A DNA stretch of 64,000 bases from Phycisphaerales bacterium (lineage in GTDB: Bacteria > Planctomycetota > Phycisphaerae > Phycisphaerales > UBA1924), in NCBI GenBank assembly GCA_028279375.1, contig JANQNW010000015.1, forward strand, positions 348,209 to 412,208, read 5' to 3'. How positions within the stretch are numbered: the stretch's first letter is position 1; each line of letters opens with the position of its first letter. Both the position numbers and the translations under genes were made by a program. Below the pieces are notes generated by a model. It was not told the DNA's origin and ran no database searches. It saw only the letters and a program-made list of their open reading frames with translations. This document shows positions 43,186 through 51,837 of this stretch, in pieces.

Positions 43186-44451
43186 ATGACAGAACGCCTC
43201 AGCCGAATACGGACGAGATATGCGCTCACTTTCATCGCGTTCATCGCGCTGACGGGCGCGCAGGCATTCTCCCACTGGCGTCATTGGATCGCGCCGCTTG
43301 CCGCGCCCCTCGATCCAGCTGCGCCGGCCGCAACATCAGATGTCCAGATCTCCAACTTCCTGCACATCGCGTCACTACCCGGGTGGTTCTTTGTGCGCGG
43401 GATGCAGGGACCTTCGGCGCTCGTCTCGTTGCCATCGACGATTGTCGCCTCGGCGATCTCCAGCGCATGCTGGATCATCGGTGCCCACGCGCTCCTGCGC
43501 CTTCGCGCACGCTTGATGCCGCGCCGACTGACTGGCCGCAGTCAGACGCCGGCCGTTGATCATTCAAGGCGACGTCTCCTTCTCGATGGCGGAATCGCGC
43601 TCGCGGCGCTTGGCGCATCAGGCTCAACCGCCAAGGCGACGCTCATCGATCCCTGGCGACTGAAATTAGCGCGATACGCTGTCCCGATTCGCGACCTGCC
43701 GACGTCGCTCGACGGCCTGCGCATCTGCCAGATCTCAGACACCCACCTCGGTCCGAGAGTCTCATCGAAGTTCATCAGACACGCCATCCGTCAAGGCGTC
43801 GAACTCGATCCGGATATCTTCGTGCTCACTGGCGACTACCTGCACCGCGACGAGCGACGAATGCAGGAAGCCGCCGCGCTCTTCGAGCCGCTTGTCCAGT
43901 CAGGCGCACCTGTCTTCGGAGTGCTCGGAAACCACGACTGGTACGCAAATGGCGAAGGCATGAGCCGCGCCCTTCAGCGCGTCGGTGTCCACATGATCGA
44001 CAACGATCGCCGTTTCTACGCTCGTGACAAAGTCGTCACAGAATCGCCAATGATGAACGCAATCTGCATCGCAGGCGTCGGCGACCTGACGACGCACGTC
44101 GCTGATTTCGACACGGCGCTGAGCGACGTCGAACCGTCCACGCCGCGTCTCGTCCTCTGCCACAATCCAGATGCGAGCGAACTCGATCATCAGAGTCGCA
44201 TCGCAACCGGCGATCGATCCGACCCGCGATATGACCTCGTCCTCAGCGGGCATACCCACGGCGGCCAGGTTCGAGTTCCCCTCCTCGGCACGCCCATCGT
44301 CCCCAGCGTCTTCGGCCAGAAATACGCAGGAGGTCTCATTGAAGGACCCGTCGCGCCCGTGCTCGTCTCGCGCGGCGTCGGCATGTCCATCCTCCCGGTG
44401 CGCTTCGGAGTCCCGCCCGAGATCGTCGAGATAACGCTCCGCCGCGCCTGA
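43186..44451 (+). CDS. Membrane-associated metallophosphoesterase (YkuE-like)
   Basis: A 421-residue protein. The N-terminal about 120 residues contain hydrophobic segments (TFIAFIALTGAQAF, WFFVRGMQG). A second Tat-like sequence, SRRRLLLDGGIALAALGA, leads into a calcineurin-like phosphoesterase domain with the metal motifs ISDTHLG, LTGDYLH, GNHDWY and SGHTHGGQ. Such enzymes hydrolyse phosphoesters at the membrane, some on lipids or UDP-sugars; the substrate is unknown here. The internal Tat-like signal after a membrane domain is odd. The kinase gene follows 19 bp later and could be co-transcribed. Confidence 0.85.
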   Translation: MTERLSRIRTRYALTFIAFIALTGAQAFSHWRHWIAPLAAPLDPAAPAATSDVQISNFLHIASLPGWFFVRGMQGPSALVSLPSTIVASAISSACWIIGAHALLRLRARLMPRRLTGRSQTPAVDHSRRRLLLDGGIALAALGASGSTAKATLIDPWRLKLARYAVPIRDLPTSLDGLRICQISDTHLGPRVSSKFIRHAIRQGVELDPDIFVLTGDYLHRDERRMQEAAALFEPLVQSGAPVFGVLGNHDWYANGEGMSRALQRVGVHMIDNDRRFYARDKVVTESPMMNAICIAGVGDLTTHVADFDTALSDVEPSTPRLVLCHNPDASELDHQSRIATGDRSDPRYDLVLSGHTHGGQVRVPLLGTPIVPSVFGQKYAGGLIEGPVAPVLVSRGVGMSILPVRFGVPPEIVEITLRRA

Positions 44452-44470
44452 CTCGGCTATCCTGCTCCGC

Positions 44471-47131
44471 GTGACCGAACGCAGCGATCACCAGGACCGT
44501 GACACCAGCATGTCCGAGGTGGTGACCACACCACCACAGGACTCCACCGGCGCGCCGCATTCGCGCATCGGCCGATTCCAGTCCGGCCAGCTCCTCGCCG
44601 AACGTTATCGCATCGTCGCCGACCTCGGCAGCGGAGGCATGGGCGAGGTCTATCGCGCAGACGACCTCACACTCGGCCAATCGATCGCCCTCAAGTTCCT
44701 TCCGCACGATCTCATCGCTGATCCCGTGCGACTCGAGAAACTCCGCGACGAAGTCCGTCTCACGCGTCAGATCAGCCATCCAAACGTCTGCCGCATCTAC
44801 GACATCGTCGAAGCCGAAGGACAGTCCTTCTTCTCGATGGAGTACATCGACGGCGAAGATCTCGGCCTCCTTCTCCGACGCATCGGGAGGATCTCAGGCG
44901 ACAAGGGCATCGAGCTGGCGCGCCAGATCTGCGCCGGGCTCGCCGCCGCGCATGAGCAGGGGGTCATCCACCGAGACCTCAAGCCCGCCAACATCATGAT
45001 CGATGGCCGCGGCAAGGCGCGCATCACCGACTTCGGCGTCGCGGGCGTAGTCAGCGACCTGAGCGAAGGCAAACAACACGTCGTCGGCACGCCCGCCTAC
45101 ATGGCGCCCGAACAACTCGAAGGCGGACCGGTCACCCGCCAGTCCGACATCTACTCTCTGGGACTCGTCCTGTTCGAGCTCTTCACCGGCAAACGCGCGC
45201 ACAGCGCGAACACGATCGCGGAACTCAAGGACATCCATACCTCTTCGCGCACGACGACGAACCCCTCAGACCTCGTCGCGGATCTCGATCCAACCGTCGA
45301 ACGCGTCATCCTCTGGTGCCTTGAGACCAAGCCCGAAGATCGCCCGCCCAACGCGCTCGCCGTCATGGCCGCGCTTCCCGGCGGCGATCCGCTTCGCGCG
45401 ATGATCGAAGCCGGCGAAACGCCCTCGCCCGAACTTGTCGCAGCCGCCGGGCGCTCCGGCGCTGGCAACGCGGTCGTGGCGCTCGCGATGGCCGTCTTCA
45501 CGGCGCTCGTCCTCATCGGCGTCATCGTGATCCATACGATCAACTCGGCCGATCGCGCGCACAAAGGCATGCTGTCGCCCAGCATTCTCGAGAATCGCGC
45601 GCTCGAGATCCTCGATGCGCTGGGATATGACAGAGAGCCCAAAGACACTGCGTGGGACTACGAACTCGTCACAAGCCGGATGAATGAAGGGTACGAGCTT
45701 GCCTCGAACGATCGCTGGGAGTTCTTCGCGCAGGAAAGACCCACGACGCTCTATTTCTGGCTTCGGACCAGCCCGGAGCCCATGGTCCCGATCCGGTCCA
45801 CCCTGCCGAGCAATGACTGGCTCGGCGGGCGCGTCTCGCGCACTGATCCACCCGAAACCACGCCCGGCATGACGCAGGTCGTCCTGTCGCGCACGGGAAG
45901 GCTGCTCGGACTGCGCGTCGTCTCGGATGGCTCGCGTCCTCCACTCGCCGGTCCCGAAGCCAACGATGGAGCGACTGTTGATCTCGCGTCGATCCTCGAG
46001 CTCGCCGGATACGAAATCGGGGAACTCCGCGAAGTGAACGCAGACTTCGCCCCGTCCGTCGCATGGGACAGGCGCCGCGCATTCGTCGGCGCAGACTCCG
46101 ATGCGACAGCTGTCCAGGTGCGCATCGACGTCGCCGAGTTCAAAGGCGCGCTCACCTTCTTCGAGGTCAATGAGGGCGGCGCCGACTCCGTCTTCCTCCT
46201 CACGGAGCCGCCATTCAAGGAGGAGCAGCGAAAGTCATACAACCTGCACTTGATGATCGGCCTCATCGGCGGCGGCATTCTCGCCTTTCGTAATTACCGC
46301 ATGCGCCGAATCGATCGGAAGGGACTCTTCCGTCTCGGCGTGGCCATGTTCCTCCTCACCTTCGGCGCCGCCGCGCTCTATACCGATCACAGCGGGACGC
46401 TTGCCTACGGGCCGACGCAGATCTTCGCCGCGCTGGCCTATGGACTCGTGCGCGCATTCGTCGCATGTGTCCTCTACGTCGGTCTCGAGCCCTACATCCG
46501 CAAGCTCTATCCGAGAGCGCTCGTCGCCTGGAGTCGCCTGATCTCCGGACGATGGAAAGACCCGGCGCTTGGACGCGAGATGCTCATCGGACTCTCCACG
46601 GCGAGCCTCTGGTGGGGCATTGCATACGCAGTGGGACTCCTGATTGGATACGGCTCGATGGGCGCTGCCACTGGCGTTCCAATCGAGAACACCTTCGGAG
46701 TCGCGCTCCTTCTCGCCCAGGTCGCTGTCGGAATCGGCAACGCGCTCACCGTGCTGTTCGTCTTCGTCATCGCGCGCTCGATCATCCCTGCGCCGTCCTG
46801 GGTGCAGTCGCTCTTCGGCGCCATCGTTGTCTTTGGCTTCTACTTTCTCCAGGGCGCTGGACCCATGGAAGGAGCGGCGGCCTACTTCTTCCCGGCGCTG
46901 ACGACGCTGGCGGTTGTCTTCCTCATTTCGCGTTCGGGCCTCATCGCGCTCTTCATGTTCTGGGTGGTCAACATGATCATGCAGACGACCACACTGACCT
47001 ATGACCTCGACCAGTGGTTCGTCGGCACGACCATCGCCTTCGTCGCCCTCTTCGGAAGCCTCATCTTCTTCGCCTTCCGCATCGCCACAGCCGGACAGCA
47101 GCTCTTTCCAAGCTCGCTCGATCCCGCCTGA
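44471..47131 (+). CDS. Ser/Thr protein kinase fused to a large multi-pass membrane domain
   Basis: An 886-residue protein. A cytoplasmic Hanks kinase (about 47-310) has ADLGSGGMGEVY, lysine in IALKFL, HRDLKPAN, DFGVAG and GTPAYMAPEQ. A helix at about 341-362 is followed by a region of about 200 residues (370-585) outside the membrane and then some eight to ten hydrophobic helices (590-880). The start GTG 44471 is one option; ATG 44510, which begins MSEVVTTPP, is another. This layout, a kinase with a CAAX-protease-like or unknown membrane domain, occurs in planctomycetes and acidobacteria. The signal and substrate are unknown. Confidence 0.88.
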   Translation: MTERSDHQDRDTSMSEVVTTPPQDSTGAPHSRIGRFQSGQLLAERYRIVADLGSGGMGEVYRADDLTLGQSIALKFLPHDLIADPVRLEKLRDEVRLTRQISHPNVCRIYDIVEAEGQSFFSMEYIDGEDLGLLLRRIGRISGDKGIELARQICAGLAAAHEQGVIHRDLKPANIMIDGRGKARITDFGVAGVVSDLSEGKQHVVGTPAYMAPEQLEGGPVTRQSDIYSLGLVLFELFTGKRAHSANTIAELKDIHTSSRTTTNPSDLVADLDPTVERVILWCLETKPEDRPPNALAVMAALPGGDPLRAMIEAGETPSPELVAAAGRSGAGNAVVALAMAVFTALVLIGVIVIHTINSADRAHKGMLSPSILENRALEILDALGYDREPKDTAWDYELVTSRMNEGYELASNDRWEFFAQERPTTLYFWLRTSPEPMVPIRSTLPSNDWLGGRVSRTDPPETTPGMTQVVLSRTGRLLGLRVVSDGSRPPLAGPEANDGATVDLASILELAGYEIGELREVNADFAPSVAWDRRRAFVGADSDATAVQVRIDVAEFKGALTFFEVNEGGADSVFLLTEPPFKEEQRKSYNLHLMIGLIGGGILAFRNYRMRRIDRKGLFRLGVAMFLLTFGAAALYTDHSGTLAYGPTQIFAALAYGLVRAFVACVLYVGLEPYIRKLYPRALVAWSRLISGRWKDPALGREMLIGLSTASLWWGIAYAVGLLIGYGSMGAATGVPIENTFGVALLLAQVAVGIGNALTVLFVFVIARSIIPAPSWVQSLFGAIVVFGFYFLQGAGPMEGAAAYFFPALTTLAVVFLISRSGLIALFMFWVVNMIMQTTTLTYDLDQWFVGTTIAFVALFGSLIFFAFRIATAGQQLFPSSLDPA

Positions 47132-47141
47132 TCCCTAGCGC

Positions 47142-47963
47142 ATGCTCACACGCACCGAGCTCAAAGCGCTCATGGAAGCACGAGGCCTCGCCCCGCGCAA
47201 ACACCTCGGCCAGAACTTCCTCATCGATCACAACCTGCTCCGCAAGCTCGTCGATGCCGCCGATCTCGCGCCCGGGGATCTCGTCCTCGAAGTCGGCCCC
47301 GGCGCCGGCGCACTCACCTGCGCGCTTCTCGAAACCGGCTGCGATCTCATCGCCTGCGAACTCGACGAAGGACTCGCCGATCTCATCGCAGACGAATACG
47401 CCAATCCTCAGCGCGGCGGCCTCACCCTCATCCGAGGCGACTGCCTCGCCACGAAACGATCCATCAACGAAGAAGTCGTCAGACGAGTCGAGGGAAGACC
47501 GTTCAAACTCGTCTCCAATCTTCCTTACCAGGCCGCCACACCCCTCATGCTCACGCTCGCGCTGCGCCATCCGAACTGCAGCGCCATGCACGTCACCATC
47601 CAGAAGGAAGTCGCCGAGCGCATCCTCGCCCACCCCGGCTCCCGCGACTATGGCGAACTCTCCGTCCTCCTCCAGGCCCTCTGCGAAGTCAAGCGCATCG
47701 CAAGCGCGCCCCCCGAGTGTTTCTGGCCGCGCCCCAAGGTCACCAGCGCCATGATCTCGATCACGCGCCGCGCCGAACCGCTGACGAGCGACCTCGACGC
47801 GCTCCTCGCCTGCACCGAACGCGCCTTCTCCAGCCGCCGCAAGCAACTCGGCGCACTCCTGGGCCGAGACATCGACTGGCCGCAAGGCGTCGAATCAACC
47901 ATGCGCGCAGAGCAACTCACGGTCGAGCAGTTCATCGCCCTCGCCAAGGCGCTCTCAGATTGA
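47142..47963 (+). CDS. rsmA: 16S rRNA dimethyladenosine transferase (RsmA)
   Basis: A 273-residue KsgA/RsmA enzyme that dimethylates two adjacent adenines near the 3' end of 16S rRNA using SAM. Seen are the leader PRKHLGQNFLIDHNLL, the SAM loop LEVGPGAGALT, the acidic CELDEGLA and the catalytic NLPYQAATPLM. A C-terminal helical domain ends with TVEQFIALAKAL. The length matches the family. It starts 11 bp after the kinase gene's stop. Resistance to kasugamycin on loss is known for the family. Confidence 0.95.
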   Translation: MLTRTELKALMEARGLAPRKHLGQNFLIDHNLLRKLVDAADLAPGDLVLEVGPGAGALTCALLETGCDLIACELDEGLADLIADEYANPQRGGLTLIRGDCLATKRSINEEVVRRVEGRPFKLVSNLPYQAATPLMLTLALRHPNCSAMHVTIQKEVAERILAHPGSRDYGELSVLLQALCEVKRIASAPPECFWPRPKVTSAMISITRRAEPLTSDLDALLACTERAFSSRRKQLGALLGRDIDWPQGVESTMRAEQLTVEQFIALAKALSD

Positions 47964-47980
47964 CGCAACGCCGCCTCCGC

Positions 47981-48031
47981 TCCCTCTCCCGCGCAGGCGC
48001 AGCCGAGTGGGAGAGGGCCGGGGTGAGGGCT
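47981..48031 (+). repeat. REP-like hairpin repeat, copy 1
   Basis: TCCCTCTCCC (47981-47990) pairs with GGGAGAGGG (48009-48017) and is followed by CCGGGGTGAGGGCT. The same block, with a different loop, recurs at 48115-48164. This CCCTCTCCC...GGGAGAGGGxxxGGGTGAGGG pattern is a widely spread intergenic element of bacterial genomes. It lies just after the rsmA stop and could act as a terminator. Confidence 0.75.
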
Positions 48032-48114
48032 CCCCAATCTCTCTCCTCTCCCAGCCTCGACTACAGATGCGCGTCCGACATGCGCACTTGGCGCCCGCCA
48101 ACGCTTGCGTCCCA

Positions 48115-48164
48115 CCCTCTCCCCGAAACGCGCAGCGTTTATGGGAGAGGGCAGGGTGAGGGCT
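48115..48164 (+). repeat. REP-like hairpin repeat, copy 2
   Basis: CCCTCTCCCC (48115-48124) pairs with GGGAGAGGG (48143-48151), followed by CAGGGTGAGGGCT. Its loop holds a second small hairpin AAACGC-GCA-GCGTTT. The tail is nearly identical to copy 1, in direct orientation. A short direct repeat CAACGCTTGCG flanks this copy (48099-48109 and again about 48232-48242). Confidence 0.75.
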
Positions 48165-48252
48165 CCTTTCTCCTACTTCTTCTCCATCGCTCGAGAATCA
48201 GGAGAGATCCGTAAGCGATCGCCGCGCTCACCAACGCTTGCGCTCCGCCCCC

Positions 48253-49422
48253 TCAGATCTCAACCGCCGCGCATCCCACATGCCCGCCGAATCCCGCCGC
48301 CGTAATCACATGAAGCCCGCCCGTCACATCGCTCCCCGCCGGCGCAATCTCCATCCGCGACTCCACCGGCGTGGCGATCCACCCCATCGGCGCCGTCTTC
48401 CGCACGCGCCCCATCAGACAACTCAGCACGACATTCACCAGCCCCGCCGCGCCAAGCCCGTGACCGACCGCGCCCTTGCTCGCATACACCGGCGTCCCCG
48501 CGCATCGATCCCCAAGCGCCGCTTCGATCGCCCGCAACTCCCGCTCATCATTGTCAGCAGTCCCCGTCGCATGAGGCTGCACCAGCGCAATGCGCTCATC
48601 GCCCGGCGCCGCCCGCCGAATCACGCGAGTGAGCGCATCGAACGCCCCCGCCGCCCGAACGAGATCAAAGGGCTGCGTCGCCAGCGCCGTCCCGCACAGC
48701 ATCCCATGCGTCTGCCGTGCCTCGCCGTCGCGCTCCAGCAGCACCGCCGCCGCGCATTCATTCAGCGTGAACCCGCACCGCTCCGCATCCAGCGGCCGCC
48801 CGTAGTACGCGCTCGCCGGCGCCATCGGCGCCAGCACGCCAAGCCGCTTATACGAATGCACGAACGCCGCCAGCATCGCCGACTCCACGCCCACGACCAG
48901 CACGCGCTCCCGCTCGCCCGATTCAATCTCGAGCCGCGCCTGATGCAGCGCAGCGATCGATGTGCAGCACGCCGCAACGACGGAACTCGTGTCGCCTGCG
49001 CCAAGACGCGAGCGCAGATGCCAGCTCAGATACCCATGCGGCGAGAGCGCAATCGTCTCCGCGCGCCGCTCACTCGACGCATCATCAAAGAGCCCCGTCA
49101 CGGCGCCCTTCGAACTGGCCGCGATCATCCGCACGTCGCGCGCCGCCTCGACACCCGCATCGGTCAGCGCCTCCCGGGCCGCGCGCTCCGCCAGGTCCAC
49201 CGCCGGATCCGTCGCGCTGAAAGTCGAAAACGCCGAGCCGCCCGTCGCTTTCGCGAGCACCAGCGGATCCACCTCCTCAGGCATCTCCCCGAGCCGGTCC
49301 GCCGTCCGACGCCCCTCCAGCAGCGCGCGAATCGTCTCCCACGCGCTGTGTCCCAGCGGCGTCACAAGCCCGATGCCGCTGATCGCACATCGATGCCTCA
49401 CACTCGTATCACGGCCGGTCAT
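48253..49422 (-). CDS. Beta-ketoacyl-ACP synthase family protein (FabF-like)
   Basis: A 389-residue thiolase-fold enzyme. The triad is visible: Cys152 in AACCTSIAAL, His in PHATGTADN and His in GAVGHGLGAAG, plus the Lys of ASKGAVGH. The N-terminal CAISGIGLVTPLG is the usual start. It condenses acyl chains with malonyl-ACP. The length is slightly short of FabF (about 413), and the isolated position, away from fatty-acid genes, hints at a secondary lipid or polyketide pathway; this is inference. It ends in the REP-like repeat area on its 3' side. Confidence 0.88.
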   Translation of the reverse strand: MTGRDTSVRHRCAISGIGLVTPLGHSAWETIRALLEGRRTADRLGEMPEEVDPLVLAKATGGSAFSTFSATDPAVDLAERAAREALTDAGVEAARDVRMIAASSKGAVTGLFDDASSERRAETIALSPHGYLSWHLRSRLGAGDTSSVVAACCTSIAALHQARLEIESGERERVLVVGVESAMLAAFVHSYKRLGVLAPMAPASAYYGRPLDAERCGFTLNECAAAVLLERDGEARQTHGMLCGTALATQPFDLVRAAGAFDALTRVIRRAAPGDERIALVQPHATGTADNDERELRAIEAALGDRCAGTPVYASKGAVGHGLGAAGLVNVVLSCLMGRVRKTAPMGWIATPVESRMEIAPAGSDVTGGLHVITAAGFGGHVGCAAVEI

Positions 49423-49462
49423 GGGCGAGGAATCCTACAGGCGCTCCCGAACATCCGTGGTC

Positions 49463-49491
49463 TTGCTCGCCCCACCTCCCTTTGCTAACGT
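49463..49491 (+). promoter_or_regulatory. Candidate promoter of tRNA-Phe
   Basis: TTGCTC (49463-49468) and TAACGT (49486-49491) are separated by 17 bp, ending about 31 bp before the tRNA. The -35 box is fair and the -10 box weak, so it is only a candidate. Confidence 0.35.
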
Positions 49492-49522
49492 CTCCCCTCG
49501 CCCCACGACCGGGCGACAGATC

Positions 49523-49595
49523 GGGCACTTAGCTCAGTTGGTAGAGCACTGCACTGAAAATGCAGGTGTCCCCGGTTCAAGTCCGGGAGTGCCCA
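49523..49595 (+). tRNA. tRNA-Phe (anticodon GAA)
   Basis: A complete 73-nt cloverleaf: acceptor GGGCACT/AGTGCCC, D stem GCTC/GAGC, anticodon stem CTGCA/TGCAG with loop CTGAAAA giving anticodon GAA, variable GTGTC, T stem CCCGG/CCGGG with loop TTCAAGT, and discriminator A. CCA is not encoded. A terminator lies about 85 bp downstream. Confidence 0.97.
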
Positions 49596-49678
49596 TTGCG
49601 GCGATCACCCCTTCGAGCCCCTCTGGCGGAGCGGCGCGAAAGAGCAGTGATCGACCCGCGATTGAGGAGATGGGGCTT

Positions 49679-49714
49679 CCCCGCCTCTGTTTTGGGCGGG
49701 GAGTCTCTTTTTTT
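49679..49714 (+). terminator. Rho-independent terminator after tRNA-Phe
   Basis: Stem CCCCGCC (49679-49685) / GGCGGGG (49695-49701) with a 9-nt loop, followed after AGTC by a T-rich run TCTCTTTTTTT. It would end the tRNA-Phe transcript. Confidence 0.8.
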
Positions 49715-49829
49715 GGCGCATCTCCGCCTGATTCTGCGCCTCGTCTTACATCACATGACGATTCATCGAGTGCAGCGATTCTGTCCCTGCGCGCCCGCCT
49801 CATTCAGGTTGAATGGGTCTGGAAACACG

Positions 49830-49859
49830 GCGCAAACGAATCCAGACGTTCGTTTGCGC
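49830..49859. repeat. Perfect 11-bp inverted repeat upstream of the prepilin-like gene
   Basis: GCGCAAACGAA (49830-49840) and TTCGTTTGCGC (49849-49859) are exact inverted copies separated by TCCAGACG. It is about 80 bp upstream of the start at 49938. It could be an operator, or a hairpin in the leader; only a short A-run, not a T-run, follows on this strand. The rest of the 340-bp space after tRNA-Phe holds only the terminator and no other gene I can support. Confidence 0.6.
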
Positions 49860-49937
49860 GAACAAAAACTTTGGACGGCGCCTCGCCCCGGCCGTACACT
49901 CCATCCGGGCGCCCATCCCTCTCTGGCGGAGGAGCTT

Positions 49938-50876
49938 ATGAGCCGCAGCCATCTGACTCTCAGACCGAGTCGACGCGCATTCACCCTCGTCGAGCTCCTG
50001 ATTGTCATTTCGATCATCGCGCTGCTCATCGGGATCACGCTCCCCGCGCTCAGCAACGCGCGCAAGGCCGCTCGCGATCTCAAGTGCATGACCAATCAGC
50101 GGCAGATCAGCGTCGGCTGGTCCTCCTACGTCGCCGAATGGCAGTTCTTCCCCACCGAAGAGAAACGCGTCACCACCAACGACGGACGCACGCTCAAGGT
50201 CTACGACCACCACATGTGGGACTGGGGCGGCGTCGATTTCTTCAGTCACGGCACATCAGCCGCAAATACCTCCTCCGTCGTCACCCCCGATCGACCCGTC
50301 AATCCCTACATCGGCTCCGAAGAAAACGAACTCGGTCGGGCGCAGATCTTCCAGTGCCCCAACGACACCGGCATGCACTACAGCGATCTCAACTTCGATC
50401 GCATCGTCAGCCAGACCGAAGACTGGTTCGAACAGGCGACATCCGCGCAGGATCTCCGCGACACCGTCTACGGCACGCGCGGCACCAGCTACCGCGCCAA
50501 CGACTGGATCTGGGCCGAGCCCGGCAACCTCACCGGCTTCTATGTCTCAGGCGTCGTTCGGAAAAGCAAGCCCGCCGATGTCGGAAATCCCTCGCGATTC
50601 ATCCTCACATTCGACGCCGCAGGCTACGCCGCGCTCCGCGTCTCCGAGGAGACCTGGGATCGCTACGGCGGGGTCCAATACGGCAACTGGCACGGCGACC
50701 GTCGCTACATCGTCTCATTCCTCGATGGCTCCGCGCGCCGCGTCAACAGCTACCCCGGGCAGGGCGCCAGCAAGGAATGGTCCTTCTGGATGGATGAGAA
50801 GCTCCATCAACCCAAGAGCTTCATCTGCGCCTGGGGCTCCTATGGCACGCCCCGCGATCTCCTTCCCGACCGCTGA
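49938..50876 (+). CDS. Prepilin-type N-terminal methylation-domain protein (pseudopilin-like)
   Basis: A 312-residue protein starting with a short basic leader (SRSHLTLRPSRR) and the class III signal AFTLVELLIVISIIALLIG, with Glu5 after the cut. The residue before the cut is Ala instead of the usual Gly. The soluble remainder (NQRQISVGWSSYVAEWQFFP onward, DGSARRVNS near the end) resembles planctomycete DUF1559-like major pseudopilins, which occur in large families in this phylum. Export by a type II secretion/type IV pilus machine is expected. GGAGGAG lies 4 bases before the ATG; the frame from 49560 is far too long upstream. Confidence 0.88.
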   Translation: MSRSHLTLRPSRRAFTLVELLIVISIIALLIGITLPALSNARKAARDLKCMTNQRQISVGWSSYVAEWQFFPTEEKRVTTNDGRTLKVYDHHMWDWGGVDFFSHGTSAANTSSVVTPDRPVNPYIGSEENELGRAQIFQCPNDTGMHYSDLNFDRIVSQTEDWFEQATSAQDLRDTVYGTRGTSYRANDWIWAEPGNLTGFYVSGVVRKSKPADVGNPSRFILTFDAAGYAALRVSEETWDRYGGVQYGNWHGDRRYIVSFLDGSARRVNSYPGQGASKEWSFWMDEKLHQPKSFICAWGSYGTPRDLLPDR

Positions 50877-51047
50877 ATCACCGCGGACCGCCCGCCCCGC
50901 TGGCGCGACCCCACCGTCCAACCTCGTTATCACGCGCGACGCGCACCAGCGAAGGCCCCGCCTCGCCGATTCCCTACACTGACGCGCGCTCGTCCAACAG
51001 GGGATCCGAGCGCCCACCGCAAACCGCATTCGCAAAGAGGCACGGAC

Positions 51048-51830
51048 GTGGCCACATCGACGATCACACCCGCTCGCAGTCGCATCGCCATGACGGCCTT
51101 CGCCATCATCGCTTGCGCCTGCCTCTCCGGCTGCTGGACAAGCTATCCCCGCACCGTCGCATACTCAGAGTCCGTCGCCCCCGTCGGCGCCGCCGTGGAC
51201 GTCACCAACAACAAGGGCGATGTCCGCGTCATCGTCGATCCCAGCGCCGAGCAGATCACCGCCACGGCCCTCATCCGCGTCTCAACGAAGGTCGCCAAGA
51301 AGGAACGCCCCTTCCTCGCTGACGAAGTCGAGTTCAGCGCCTCGCTCGAAGACGACGGCCCCTGGCCCGTCCTCCGCGTCCGCGCGATCTCGCCAGATTC
51401 CACCGCCGTCAATCATCGCATCGACGTGCTCGTCTCCATGCCGCGCTGCACCGGCGCCCGCGTCAACAACGCCAACGGCATCGTCGAACTCAAGGGCGTC
51501 TCCGGTTCGCTCCAGGTCGAGAACAAGAACGGCCCCGTCCTCGTGCGCACGCCGCACCGTATGGATGAGCCCGTCGCCCTCGTCACCACCGCCGGCGACA
51601 TCGCCTACCTCGTCCCGCCAGGCTCTACCGGCGACATCGACGCCAACTCCCATGACGGCATCGTCTCATTCAGATCCATGGATGTCGTGTCTGGCTCGAC
51701 GGCGCAGGGCTCATCGTTCCACACCGTGCTCAACAACGGCGCCAACAGCGTCGTCCTGAGAACCGACAAGGGCGATGTCCGCATCTTCGTTCGCGAAGAC
51801 CCGCTCTCCCTGCGCGTCAAGCTCAACTGA
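51048..51830 (+). CDS. DUF4097-like secreted lipoprotein
   Basis: A 260-residue lipoprotein (lipobox LSGC, Cys near residue 29) with a beta-helix-like body of repeated strands of the DUF4097 type: VDVTNNKGDVRVIVD, VNNANGIVELKGVSGSLQV, VTTAGDIAYLVPP, VLRTDKGDVRIFV. Function unknown; such proteins are adhesin-like and often found near membrane-stress systems. The start is GTG 51048 with AGAGG upstream. It converges with aroDE, with only 7 bp between their stops. Confidence 0.78.
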   Translation: MATSTITPARSRIAMTAFAIIACACLSGCWTSYPRTVAYSESVAPVGAAVDVTNNKGDVRVIVDPSAEQITATALIRVSTKVAKKERPFLADEVEFSASLEDDGPWPVLRVRAISPDSTAVNHRIDVLVSMPRCTGARVNNANGIVELKGVSGSLQVENKNGPVLVRTPHRMDEPVALVTTAGDIAYLVPPGSTGDIDANSHDGIVSFRSMDVVSGSTAQGSSFHTVLNNGANSVVLRTDKGDVRIFVREDPLSLRVKLN

Positions 51831-51837
51831 TCGGGCG

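Noticed and set aside
49534..49803. Minus-strand open frame containing GLEPGTPAFSVQ
   Set aside because: This is the well-known false protein made by reading a tRNA gene (tRNA-Phe 49523-49595) in reverse.
48962..50797. 611-residue frame spanning the ketoacyl synthase, tRNA-Phe and pseudopilin genes
   Set aside because: It crosses a tRNA and its terminator and runs in the wrong frame of two recognised genes.
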